A stretch of 8,884 nt of DNA from an uncultured Lachnospiraceae bacterium (GTDB taxonomy: Bacteria > Bacillota_A > Clostridia > Lachnospirales > Lachnospiraceae). A model generated the notes under the pieces. That model ran no database searches, had not been told where the DNA came from, and saw only the letters and a list, made by a program, of their open reading frames with translations. Below are positions 1 to 5,624 of the stretch, one piece after another (position 1 is the first letter of the stretch; every line of letters begins with the position of its first letter). Both the position numbers and the translations under genes were made by a program. The stretch is from the NCBI GenBank assembly GCA_946529195.1, contig CAMMZE010000026.1:1-8884 (forward strand), in the 5' to 3' direction.

Positions 1-1570
1 TCATTTCCGCCAGATCCAGAATCAGCCGGCAGGCCTTGTCCGAGGACTGATAAAGACTCTTTCGCACCTGCCAGACCTGGTTTTCTTTTACTGCCTTGCA
101 ATCAGCCAGAAGCGGATACTCTGCCAACAATGCAGAAACGGATGTCAGTGGATCCTGTATAGACGCATTGTAAACCAGATAATCTGCGTCCGCGGCGCAG
201 GCATAAAACTCTTCCATCGAAATGCTGGCCGCAGATGTTTTTCCTTTGATTGCTTCCAGACTGTCAAAGGCATAGCTGCCTCCCGCCTGACGAATCATTT
301 TGACAATATAATCCTCCCCGCCTCGCACGTCAACCGTCTTTGCGGAGTTTAAGGCAAAATAAGCGATCTTTTTTCCCGTGGCTGCCTGATCACCGATAGC
401 TTCCACATAAGCCTCTTCCTGCAGAAAACAGGCGTCGGCCTCTTCCTCCCGGTTCATCAAAGCACCGTAAAAACGAATCCATTCGGTCCGTCCGAGCGGA
501 TCCGGCTCAAAACTGGACCGGTCCATGAGGACCGGGATCCCCAGCTCTTCCAGTTTTTCCTGGACTTCCGGGACATGCAGAATCATGCCGGACTCGATGG
601 CCAGATCACAGGCTCCGGCTGTTAATCCTTCATAATCGGGCTGGCTGTATTTGCCCATAAACTTCATCCGGTCCTCAGCAAGAGCCTGCGCGGGGCCTTC
701 GATCTGCCAGCCGCTCTGGTCTGTTCCGACCATGGTCACGGCATCCTCAGCTCCAATGGCTTCGAAAAAGGCCATCACAGCCGTTGCCGCCATATAGATA
801 TTATGCGGTGTCTGCTGCAGTACAGTCACATCCGCAGGAATCTGGTCTGGTTTTTCTGCTCCTTCCGGAATCGTCAGGAAGCGGCTGCCGCCGGCGATTT
901 CCAGCAGTTTATATCCCTTTTCAAAATAATGAACCGCAAAACACCGGGCGTATCGATTGTCCATAGAATACATATAGCCCAGCTCCGGAAAATCAGCTGG
1001 ATCAAAGGCAGGAAGAGCCAGTTTGCCGGTCTCCCCTTCATTTTCCGCTGACTCTCCTGCAGTCTCTGCTGCAGCATTGGTATTTTCCGTAATACTGCCC
1101 ACATGCAGCACATAGCTGATCTCATGCGGCTGGGACATGGCTGTGGTCATAGCCAGAATCTCATTATCGGACTTCAGGGTCACCGGAATCTCAAATCCGG
1201 TCCCTTCTATCGTTTTCTCCATCCCGGGAAAGACTTCCACCGGATCATATTGGACATCACCAATCTTCACATACTGGTAATGGCTGCTGTCAAATACAAT
1301 ATCCGCAAGCGCCTGTCCGTCTTCCATCCTGACCTGTTCGCAGCGGATTTTCACCTTGCCGCTGCCGCCCGAAAAGTCAAAGGTATCCAGGGCGTAGATT
1401 CCGTCGGCCGGTGCCTCTTCTTCCGTGACTTGTCCCGCCGTCTCTGAGACGACTTCCTCTGTTTTGGCAGCCTGTCCTGCACCATTTGCGGTTCCTTCAG
1501 ACCTGCCGCATGCCGCTGCAGAACATACCAGCAGCAGGCACATAAAATATGTCAAAAGCTTTCTGGCCAT
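1..1570 (-). CDS. ABC transporter substrate-binding lipoprotein, iron/cobalamin type, with N-terminal beta domain (partial, 3' end outside window)
   Basis: Reading leftward from the ATG at 1570, the frame stays open for 523 codons to the window edge, so the C-terminus is missing. Residues 1-21 are a lipoprotein signal: a basic start, a hydrophobic core and a lipobox (SAAAC) with Cys21, so the protein should be anchored outside the membrane. A low-complexity Ala/Glu-rich linker follows (about 24-56). Residues about 57-160 form a beta-rich module with the pattern GGSGKVKI, SSHYQYV, FEIPV and SQPHEI. From memory this module is fused to substrate-binding proteins in Clostridia. A second acidic linker (160-185) leads to a TroA/BtuF-like binding fold (about 205-523). 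Ferric-chelate, haem or cobalamin uptake is the usual role of this fold; the ligand cannot be read from sequence. The start lies 2 bp after the upstream gene's stop, so the two are probably co-transcribed. An AGGA sits about 10 nt before the ATG. Transporter permease or ATPase genes may follow beyond the left edge. Confidence 0.85.
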   Translation of the reverse strand, partial: MARKLLTYFMCLLLVCSAAACGRSEGTANGAGQAAKTEEVVSETAGQVTEEEAPADGIYALDTFDFSGGSGKVKIRCEQVRMEDGQALADIVFDSSHYQYVKIGDVQYDPVEVFPGMEKTIEGTGFEIPVTLKSDNEILAMTTAMSQPHEISYVLHVGSITENTNAAAETAGESAENEGETGKLALPAFDPADFPELGYMYSMDNRYARCFAVHYFEKGYKLLEIAGGSRFLTIPEGAEKPDQIPADVTVLQQTPHNIYMAATAVMAFFEAIGAEDAVTMVGTDQSGWQIEGPAQALAEDRMKFMGKYSQPDYEGLTAGACDLAIESGMILHVPEVQEKLEELGIPVLMDRSSFEPDPLGRTEWIRFYGALMNREEEADACFLQEEAYVEAIGDQAATGKKIAYFALNSAKTVDVRGGEDYIVKMIRQAGGSYAFDSLEAIKGKTSAASISMEEFYACAADADYLVYNASIQDPLTSVSALLAEYPLLADCKAVKENQVWQVRKSLYQSSDKACRLILDLAEM

Positions 1571-1572
1571 TA

Positions 1573-2334
1573 TTAAATATTCCTGTTGGTCTTCATGCCG
1601 GCGATGCGCAGCAGGCCGTCCTTTTTCTCAAATGTCACAACCAGATCCAGGGAAAAATGAGCGGTCAGATACCTGCCGTCCCACTCATAAGGGGTACCAT
1701 TCCATCTAAGGTAGCTCTCCAGGAACACCTTATGATCTACATCAAAACGTTGGATTCCCTGCATCACGGCAGTTGCAAAACGGTCGACGTCCTCCGCTGC
1801 AAAAACCTCTGCCGGCAATCCTGATACGGTCAGAAAGGCAGTCCCGCCCTCATAGGAATATCTGATGTAGGCATAATTGTCTGCGCTGATTCCGCAGGCG
1901 ACAACAGACAGCTCTCGTCCGCCGATCCCTTCCTCTAAGGGAAAGCTCTTTTCTTTGAGCTGGGCCAGATTCCAGTCAGTACCTTTCTGTCTGCATTCAT
2001 AGGCCAGTTTGAGCAGGTTCTCATCCAGGCCATTTATATTTTCCCAGCCCCAGAGCCAGGTCCCGGAGACTGCGGACTCCGTTCCCAGGAACTGGAGGGA
2101 GTACTCCTCACTGCCCACTTTGAGCTTTCCAAATGTCAGATCCACAGTGAATTCCCTTCCCCGGATCACCACTTCCTCAAAAGCCCGCTGCACCTGCAGC
2201 ATGCGGCCCAGGCAGGCGGAAAAGACATCCCTGAAACTGGTACGGTCGATGGGATAAACCCCAGTAAACATCTGCATCTGGAAAGACTGACTGCTTCTGC
2301 CAGCTTCCTTTTTCAGCTTGTCAAATAAACTCAT
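1573..2334 (-). CDS. DUF6882-like conserved hypothetical protein
   Basis: A 253-residue soluble protein with no signal peptide or membrane segment. Its most telling stretch is GTWLWGWEN (residues 91-99), preceded by a beta-type segment (EEYSLQFLGTESAVSGT). A Trp-rich strand followed by Asn is what I remember of the DUF6882 family, for which no biochemical function is established. A C-terminal part (about 196-253) with FDVDHKVFLESYLRWNG and repeated aromatic positions may be a second small module. The frame opens at 2358, but I place the start at 2334: GGGAGG at 2343-2348 lies 8 nt before that ATG and only 2 nt before the ATG at 2340. It is the first gene of the unit that continues into the substrate-binding lipoprotein. 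The association with uptake is positional only. Existence as a gene is secure; the family assignment is moderate. Confidence 0.8.
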   Translation of the reverse strand: MSLFDKLKKEAGRSSQSFQMQMFTGVYPIDRTSFRDVFSACLGRMLQVQRAFEEVVIRGREFTVDLTFGKLKVGSEEYSLQFLGTESAVSGTWLWGWENINGLDENLLKLAYECRQKGTDWNLAQLKEKSFPLEEGIGGRELSVVACGISADNYAYIRYSYEGGTAFLTVSGLPAEVFAAEDVDRFATAVMQGIQRFDVDHKVFLESYLRWNGTPYEWDGRYLTAHFSLDLVVTFEKKDGLLRIAGMKTNRNI

Positions 2335-2342
2335 ATGCATAG

Positions 2343-2348
2343 CCTCCC
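2343..2348 (-). promoter_or_regulatory. Ribosome binding site that fixes the DUF6882-like start
   Basis: GGGAGG on the minus strand, 8 nt before the ATG at 2334. Three in-frame ATGs (2358, 2340, 2334) compete. The first lies upstream of this site and the second is only 2 nt from it, so the third is favoured. Confidence 0.7.
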
Positions 2349-2375
2349 GTGAAAGCATAAAATCTCTAATATCAT

Positions 2376-2405
2376 ATTATAATCCCCAGAGGCCCTTCTT
2401 GTCAT
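2376..2405 (-). promoter_or_regulatory. Predicted sigma-A promoter for the DUF6882-like/substrate-binding unit
   Basis: On the minus strand a perfect -10 TATAAT (2376-2381) is preceded by an 18-bp spacer and ATGACA (2400-2405), one mismatch from the TTGACA consensus. Transcription would start near 2369, about 35 nt before the chosen start codon. No Fur- or riboswitch-like structure is visible in this short leader. Confidence 0.55.
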
Positions 2406-2437
2406 CAAAAATTAATGTCTGAATGCCTTTTTCAGCA

Positions 2438-2466
2438 TTGCAATTTATTTTTGGAGGTGCTATAAT
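2438..2466 (+). promoter_or_regulatory. Promoter of the tRNA-Ala gene
   Basis: TTGCAA (2438-2443), a 17-bp spacer, and a perfect TATAAT (2461-2466) with an extended -10 TGC directly before it. Predicted initiation near 2473 leaves a leader of about 12 nt before the mature tRNA, as expected for a strong stable-RNA promoter. Confidence 0.8.
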
Positions 2467-2484
2467 CTCTCTCGTAATCGATAC

Positions 2485-2557
2485 GGGGCATTAGCTCAGC
2501 TGGGAGAGCGCAAGGTTCGCAATCTTGAGGCCAGGGGTTCGATCCCCCTATGCTCCA
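2485..2557 (+). tRNA. tRNA-Ala(CGC)
   Basis: A full 73-nt cloverleaf. The acceptor GGGGCAT pairs with ATGCTCC (one G-U). The D arm is GCTC/GAGC. The anticodon stem CAAGG/TCTTG has the 7-nt loop TTCGCAA, and the T arm AGGGG/CCCCT closes the loop TTCGATC. The anticodon at 2518-2520 is CGC, which reads alanine codon GCG. The discriminator is A (2557) and the next bases are TAC, so CCA is not encoded and must be added by tRNA nucleotidyltransferase. Confidence 0.96.
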
Positions 2558-2560
2558 TAC

Positions 2561-2603
2561 AAAAAGCCGGAATCCGCTAAATACAAGGGTTTCCGGCTTT
2601 TTT
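2561..2603 (+). terminator. Intrinsic terminator of tRNA-Ala, probably bidirectional
   Basis: Perfect 12-bp stem AAAAAGCCGGAA (2561-2572) with TTCCGGCTTTTT (2591-2602), an 18-nt loop, and a run of six T ending at 2603. It begins 3 nt after the tRNA. The other strand also ends in a T5 tract, and the alcohol dehydrogenase reads toward it from the right with no other obvious terminator, so it probably stops both transcripts. Confidence 0.88.
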
Positions 2604-2609
2604 ATTTGT

Positions 2610-2736
2610 GGGAGACAGGGAGACAGGGGACGGTTCTCTGTCTCCCTCTATCTCCCCATGTTTTTGTACATGAAGAAGGGTAAAAGGGACAACATCCCCA
2701 AAATAAAGGGAGACAGAGAACCGTCCCCTGTCTCCC
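2610..2736. repeat. MITE/REP-like element with perfect 29-bp inverted arms
   Basis: The arm at 2618-2646 is the exact reverse complement of 2708-2736, separated by 61 bp. Each arm is itself nearly palindromic: GGGAGACAG at one end and CTGTCTCCC at the other enclose GGGACGGTTCT, so each can fold alone (9-bp stem, 11-nt loop) or pair with the other. An extra GGGAGACA precedes the left arm in tandem (2610-2617). The core GGGGACGGTTCTCTGTC resembles a dispersed intergenic repeat I recall from many bacteria, sometimes beside IS200/REP-type transposases; that recollection needs a search. No transposase and no clear target duplication are present. It fills the gap between the convergent tRNA-Ala and alcohol dehydrogenase units, and its right arm starts 9 nt past the dehydrogenase stop. 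Confidence 0.85.
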
Positions 2737-2745
2737 CCCCTGGCT

Positions 2746-3924
2746 TTAAGATTTCGCCGCTCTGAAGATTTCTTCTGCTTCAGATACACCGATCGGTTTG
2801 ATCCTGGAAAGGGTTACCTTGCCGTTCTGCGTACAATTGAGGGCGAGTGCATGAATCTCCTCTTCTGAAGGCTGTACCCCCAGATCTGCCAGAGATACCG
2901 GCATGCCAATCTCACGAAAATAGGCCATTGTGCAGCGGATTCCTTCTCTGGCGGCACTGAGATCATCTGCCTCCTTTACGCCCCAGACCCGTCTGGCGAA
3001 CTGCGCAAATCTGCCGGGTTCTAACTCATAAAGGTAGTCTGCCCAGGCCTTCCAGACTGCAGTCAGGGAAGCGCCATGCGTTGCGCCGTAGGCGGCAGAC
3101 AGTGCATGGCCAAACTTATGAACCGAAAAATCGCTCGGTCTGCCGAGACCTGTCAGCCAGTTGTGTGACAGTGAGGAAGCCCACATGACTTCTGCCATAG
3201 CATCGTAATCGTTCGGATCTGCAAGAATCTTTCTTCCGTTGCGGATAACTGTCCTCAGGAGTCCTTCGGCGATTTCATCCGTCAGCTCTGCATGGGAATT
3301 GGGAATAAAATAGCGTTCCATGGTGTGCTGCATAATGTCTGCGATTCCTGCTGCCAGCTGATATTTGGGAACCGTGGCCAGAAGAGCCGGGTTCATGACT
3401 GCAAAACGGCAGCGGTTGAAATCGGTATCCAATCCCTTTTTGATTCCAAGGTCTTTATTCGTCAGGACGGCACTGGAAGACATCTCGCTTCCTGCTGCTG
3501 CAATGGTCAGAACACATCCGACCGGCGTCGACTGCTTCAGCGGTACCACACCGGTCCAAATGTCCCAGAGAGCAGTATCCGGATTGGCAGTGCCGTGAGC
3601 GATACCTTTCGCCGTATCAATCGCACTTCCTCCTCCGACTGCCAGAATAAAGTCTGCACCGAATTCGAGTGCTTTTCTGACACCTTCCTCCGCATGTTTC
3701 AAGGTCGGGTTCGGCTGTGCGCCGCCGAATTCCAGATAGGCAAGACCTGCCTGATCAAGGGATGACTCTATGCGGGCAAGCAATCCGCTTTTCACGCAGC
3801 TGCCGCCTCCGTATACCAGAAAAACTCTGGAGCCGCCTTCATTTGCAATCAGTTTTCCCGTTTCCAGTTCCGTATCTCTGCCAAATACAACGCGCGTCGG
3901 CGCATGATACATAAAATTATCCAT
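2746..3924 (-). CDS. Iron-containing alcohol dehydrogenase (group III, butanol dehydrogenase/YqhD-like)
   Basis: A 392-residue cytoplasmic enzyme of normal family length. It should interconvert aldehydes and alcohols using NAD(P)H, typically at the end of fermentative alcohol formation or in aldehyde detoxification. The N-terminal nucleotide-binding half shows VYGGGS (37-42) and GGGSAIDTAK (97-106). The helical half carries the metal ligands: Asp196 and His200 in GIADIMQH, then His269 and His283 in the H-x3-H-x9-H pattern (H269, H273, H283), with the same spacing as FucO-type enzymes. YGGGS and GSEMSSSAV resemble BDH/YqhD members more than FucO or 1,3-propanediol dehydrogenases. The exact substrate is open. 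The start is supported by AGGAGAGG 8 nt upstream. It is monocistronic: it has its own promoter, ends 9 bp before the inverted-repeat element, and is flanked by two tRNA genes. No metal ligand is missing. Confidence 0.95.
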   Translation of the reverse strand: MDNFMYHAPTRVVFGRDTELETGKLIANEGGSRVFLVYGGGSCVKSGLLARIESSLDQAGLAYLEFGGAQPNPTLKHAEEGVRKALEFGADFILAVGGGSAIDTAKGIAHGTANPDTALWDIWTGVVPLKQSTPVGCVLTIAAAGSEMSSSAVLTNKDLGIKKGLDTDFNRCRFAVMNPALLATVPKYQLAAGIADIMQHTMERYFIPNSHAELTDEIAEGLLRTVIRNGRKILADPNDYDAMAEVMWASSLSHNWLTGLGRPSDFSVHKFGHALSAAYGATHGASLTAVWKAWADYLYELEPGRFAQFARRVWGVKEADDLSAAREGIRCTMAYFREIGMPVSLADLGVQPSEEEIHALALNCTQNGKVTLSRIKPIGVSEAEEIFRAAKS

Positions 3925-3971
3925 ATGATTTTCCTCTCCTGCTCTCGCGGTTATCGTCTTTTCATGTTTTC

Positions 3972-4000
3972 ATTGTATATGAGAGCACCAGAGCATGCAA
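3972..4000 (-). promoter_or_regulatory. Promoter of the iron alcohol dehydrogenase
   Basis: Minus-strand TTGCAT (3995-4000), exactly 17 bp spacer, TACAAT (3972-3977). The start point would be near 3965, leaving a leader of about 40 nt with the AGGAGAGG site. I see no Rex-like TTGTTAA/TTAACAA palindrome near it. Confidence 0.7.
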
Positions 4001-4030
4001 CCGTTTTTTCCAGGTGACTGTGTACCGCAT

Positions 4031-4074
4031 ATAAAAAGAAACAACCTTTGCATCAGGCAAAAGTTGTTTCTTTT
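4031..4074 (-). terminator. Intrinsic terminator of tRNA-Ser
   Basis: Long hairpin: AAAAGAAACAAC (4034-4045) pairs with GTTGTTTCTTTT (4063-4074). After one C/A mismatch, an inner TTTGC/GCAAA continues to a 5-nt loop. Read leftward it ends in TTTTTAT, and it starts 4 nt beyond the tRNA 3' end. Confidence 0.85.
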
Positions 4075-4078
4075 CTGA

Positions 4079-4164
4079 CGGAGACGGTGGGATTCGAACC
4101 CACGAGCCCCGGAGGGCTACTTGATTTCGAGTCAAGCTCGTTATGACCACTTCGATACGTCTCC
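4079..4164 (-). tRNA. tRNA-Ser(CGA)
   Basis: An 86-nt class II tRNA. The acceptor GGAGACG pairs perfectly with CGTCTCC. The anticodon stem CTTGA/TCAAG encloses the loop CTCGAAA with anticodon CGA (complement of 4127-4129), reading serine codon UCG. The long variable arm AGCCC/GGGCT is diagnostic of serine/leucine/tyrosine types, and the T arm is GTGGG/CCCAC with TTCGAAT. The discriminator is G73, the serine identity base. The bases after it are TCA, so CCA is not encoded. Confidence 0.96.
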
Positions 4165-4174
4165 AACGCATATT

Positions 4175-4203
4175 ATGATACTATACTTTCTGGCAGAATT
4201 CAA
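4175..4203 (-). promoter_or_regulatory. Possible promoter of tRNA-Ser
   Basis: Minus-strand TTGAAT (4198-4203), 17 bp spacer, TATCAT (4175-4180). It would start only about 4 nt before the tRNA. A neighbouring TATAGT (4184-4189) lacks a well-spaced -35 box. The assignment is tentative. Confidence 0.45.
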
Positions 4204-4319
4204 ATACTTTTTCCTGTCTGGATCACCCTGCTCCCGCAGTTGAAATATTTCTGTTTTCTCTGTAGATATCATTCTATATTTTTGTCTTTTGTATACATTA
4301 TGATTCCGCATTTGCATTA

Positions 4320-4351
4320 TTGACATATTTTTTTCTTTTTAGGCATACAAT
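4320..4351 (+). promoter_or_regulatory. Candidate promoter upstream of the SDR gene
   Basis: Perfect -35 TTGACA (4320-4325) followed by a T-rich spacer and TACAAT (4346-4351). The 20-bp spacing is longer than ideal; CATACA at 4344 would give 18 bp. Use of this promoter implies a leader of roughly 90 nt. An alternative -10 TATAGT (4391-4396) closer to the gene has no convincing -35 box. The 4165-4319 stretch between the tRNA-Ser gene and this point shows only AT-rich DNA. Confidence 0.45.
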
Positions 4352-4445
4352 TTCGTTGTTTTGTCTGCTGTTTTCTTTCTCATTATCCTGTATAGTATAT
4401 AAGGAACGAAAGTTCAATTTTATCATTTTTAGGGGGTTTACAAAA

Positions 4446-5222
4446 ATGGCAAAAAATTATTTTGATCTTACTGGTCAGGTAGCAATCGTAACGGGATGTT
4501 CCACAGGTCTGGGTGTTCAGATGGCTAAGGCTCTGGCTAACCAGGGTGCAAACATCGTTTGTGTAGCACGTCGTCAGGAAATGATCGATGCTAACGCTAA
4601 GGAAATCGCTGAGGAGTTCGGGGTTAAAACTCTTGCGGTTCGCTGCGACATCACCAACACTGAGATGGTAGCTGAAGCTGTTCAGAAGGTTCTGGATGCT
4701 TTCGGACGTATCGATATCCTTGTTAACAACGCTGGTACAGGCGCTGTTGCTCCCGCTGAAGACATCACAGATTCTCAGTTCGAGCAGGAAGTTAACATCG
4801 ACCTTTTCGGTACATTCAAGTTTGCCCGTGAGGTAGCTAAGAAGGCCATGCTTCCCGCTGGCTACGGCCGTATCATCAACATCGCTTCCATGTATGGTCT
4901 TGTAGGCAACAAGGCTCTCGGCTCTGCTCCTTACCATGCAGCTAAGGGCGGCGTTGTTAACCTTACCAGAGCTCTTGCAGGCGAGTGGGGCAAGAAGGGC
5001 GTTACTGTAAATGCTATCTGCCCGGGTTATTTCTACACACCGCTTACTGTTGAGACACTCAACAGCCCCTTCTTCCAGGAGAACGCTAAGTGGATGATCC
5101 CCATGGAGCGTTACGGCAACGAAGGCGAGCTTGACTCCGCAGTAGTATTCCTTGCAGCTCCCGCTTCTTCCTATGTAAACGGTATCATGGTACCGGTAGA
5201 CGGCGGTTATACCTGCATCTAA
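4446..5222 (+). CDS. Short-chain dehydrogenase/reductase, classical SDR (gluconate 5-dehydrogenase-like)
   Basis: A 258-residue NAD(P)-dependent oxidoreductase, standard classical SDR length. The Rossmann motif TGCSTGLG spans 16-23, Asp68 lies in RCDIT, and NNAG is at 94-97. The catalytic set is Asn117, Ser148 (IINIAS), Tyr163 and Lys167 (YHAAK). Arg42-Arg43 after beta-2 hint at NADP(H) preference. The C-terminal GPGY-like ICPGYFYTP and VDGGY resemble IdnO/KduD-type sugar-acid dehydrogenases; steroid and 3-oxoacyl substrates cannot be excluded. The frame opens at 4320, but AGGGGG (4431-4436) sits 9 nt before the ATG at 4446 and the SDR fold begins there. Codon use differs from its neighbours: Arg is CGT in six of eight cases and Ala is mostly GCT, a style typical of highly expressed genes. 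It is a single-gene unit with its own terminator. Confidence 0.93.
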   Translation: MAKNYFDLTGQVAIVTGCSTGLGVQMAKALANQGANIVCVARRQEMIDANAKEIAEEFGVKTLAVRCDITNTEMVAEAVQKVLDAFGRIDILVNNAGTGAVAPAEDITDSQFEQEVNIDLFGTFKFAREVAKKAMLPAGYGRIINIASMYGLVGNKALGSAPYHAAKGGVVNLTRALAGEWGKKGVTVNAICPGYFYTPLTVETLNSPFFQENAKWMIPMERYGNEGELDSAVVFLAAPASSYVNGIMVPVDGGYTCI

Positions 5223-5243
5223 TATTCATTTCAACAAGTCTTG

Positions 5244-5274
5244 AAAAGGGCTGCCAGATGGGCAGCCCTTTTTT
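5244..5274 (+). terminator. Strong intrinsic terminator of the SDR gene
   Basis: AAAAGGGCTGCC (5244-5255) pairs perfectly with GGCAGCCCTTTT (5261-5272) around the 5-nt loop AGATG, followed by a T6 tract (5269-5274). It lies 21 nt after the stop codon. Confidence 0.93.
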
Positions 5275-5310
5275 CTATTGCTCCAGGCCTCCTCATCTGC
5301 CGTCTTTCTT

Positions 5311-5326
5311 CCGCCCCACTGGGCGG
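5311..5326. repeat. Small GC-rich hairpin abutting the array
   Basis: CCGCCC (5311-5316) and GGGCGG (5321-5326) with loop CACT, immediately before the first array arm. The sequence just left of it (CTGCCGTCTTTCTTC, about 5297-5311) matches the conserved part of the array spacers, so 5286-5327 looks like a degenerate leading spacer. Confidence 0.6.
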
Positions 5327-5327
5327 G

Positions 5328-5621
5328 CGGACAGTACGCTATTCAAGTTAGGGCACTTTATACTGTCCGTTCCACCCTGGATGTCGACTTTCTTCTACGT
5401 CATTTAGCGGCCGGACAGTACATAATTCAAACTGAGCAAATCTATACTGTCCGCCCCTCTCAAAATGTCAACTTTCTTCTACACCTTTTAGAGGTCGGAC
5501 AGTATGAAAAGCTTGCAGGCGCCATCCGTACTGTCCACCCCGCCTTTCTGTCGTCTTATTTCTTCAAAAACAAAACAGGCGGACAGTATGAAAAGCTTGT
5601 TCAGCTCATCCGTACTGTCCG
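5328..5621. repeat. Four-unit array of 42-nt inverted-repeat elements, exact 84-bp period
   Basis: Units lie at 5328-5369, 5412-5453, 5496-5537 and 5580-5621. Each starts with CGGACAGTA and ends with TACTGTCCG (TACTGTCCA in unit 3) around a 24-nt loop, and each is separated from the next by 42 nt. Loops differ: units 1 and 2 share ATTCAA near the left arm, while units 3 and 4 share TGAAAAGCTTG and CATCCG around a completely different 7-nt block. Spacers keep a core like TGTCGACTTTCTTCTAC (5383-5399, 5466-5482, more diverged near 5549). Unit 4 has the longest perfect stem, 12 bp with AGGCGGACAGTA. The right arm of one unit and the left arm of the next also form an inverted repeat; between units 2 and 3 it is extended by CCTCT/AGAGG, so the folding phase is ambiguous. 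The frame through the array is open, but its substitutions show no third-position bias. Confidence 0.9.
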
Positions 5622-5624
5622 CCT
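5566..5624 (-). terminator. Possible terminator of the AgcS/DUF1848 unit, formed by array unit 4
   Basis: Read on the minus strand, unit 4 is a perfect 12-bp stem (AGGCGGACAGTA with TACTGTCCGCCT) followed by GTTTTGTTTTT. It lies about 60 nt past the DUF1848 stop. The 24-nt loop is large and the T tract is interrupted, so this is plausible rather than secure. Confidence 0.45.

Noticed and set aside
874..1125. Minus-strand 83-codon frame inside the substrate-binding lipoprotein
   Set aside because: It is an alternative frame on the same strand. The 523-codon frame covering 1-1570 has a lipobox and a complete domain order.
2577..2789. Short open frames (both strands) across the 29-bp inverted repeat
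   Set aside because: They translate the repeat arms and have no ribosome binding site; the DNA is better explained as a structured intergenic element.
3292..3765. Plus-strand 157-codon frame opposite the alcohol dehydrogenase
   Set aside because: It lies fully inside a gene with intact catalytic motifs on the other strand; the translation is low in recognisable features.
4383..4937. Minus-strand 184-codon frame opposite the SDR gene
   Set aside because: It is an antisense shadow caused by the biased codon use of the SDR. It has no ribosome binding site and no recognisable motif.
5328..5621. CRISPR array
   Set aside because: Direct repeats would need a constant repeat and unique spacers of similar size. 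Here the constant parts are short inverted arms, the inter-unit spacers are themselves related, there are only four units, and no cas gene is present.
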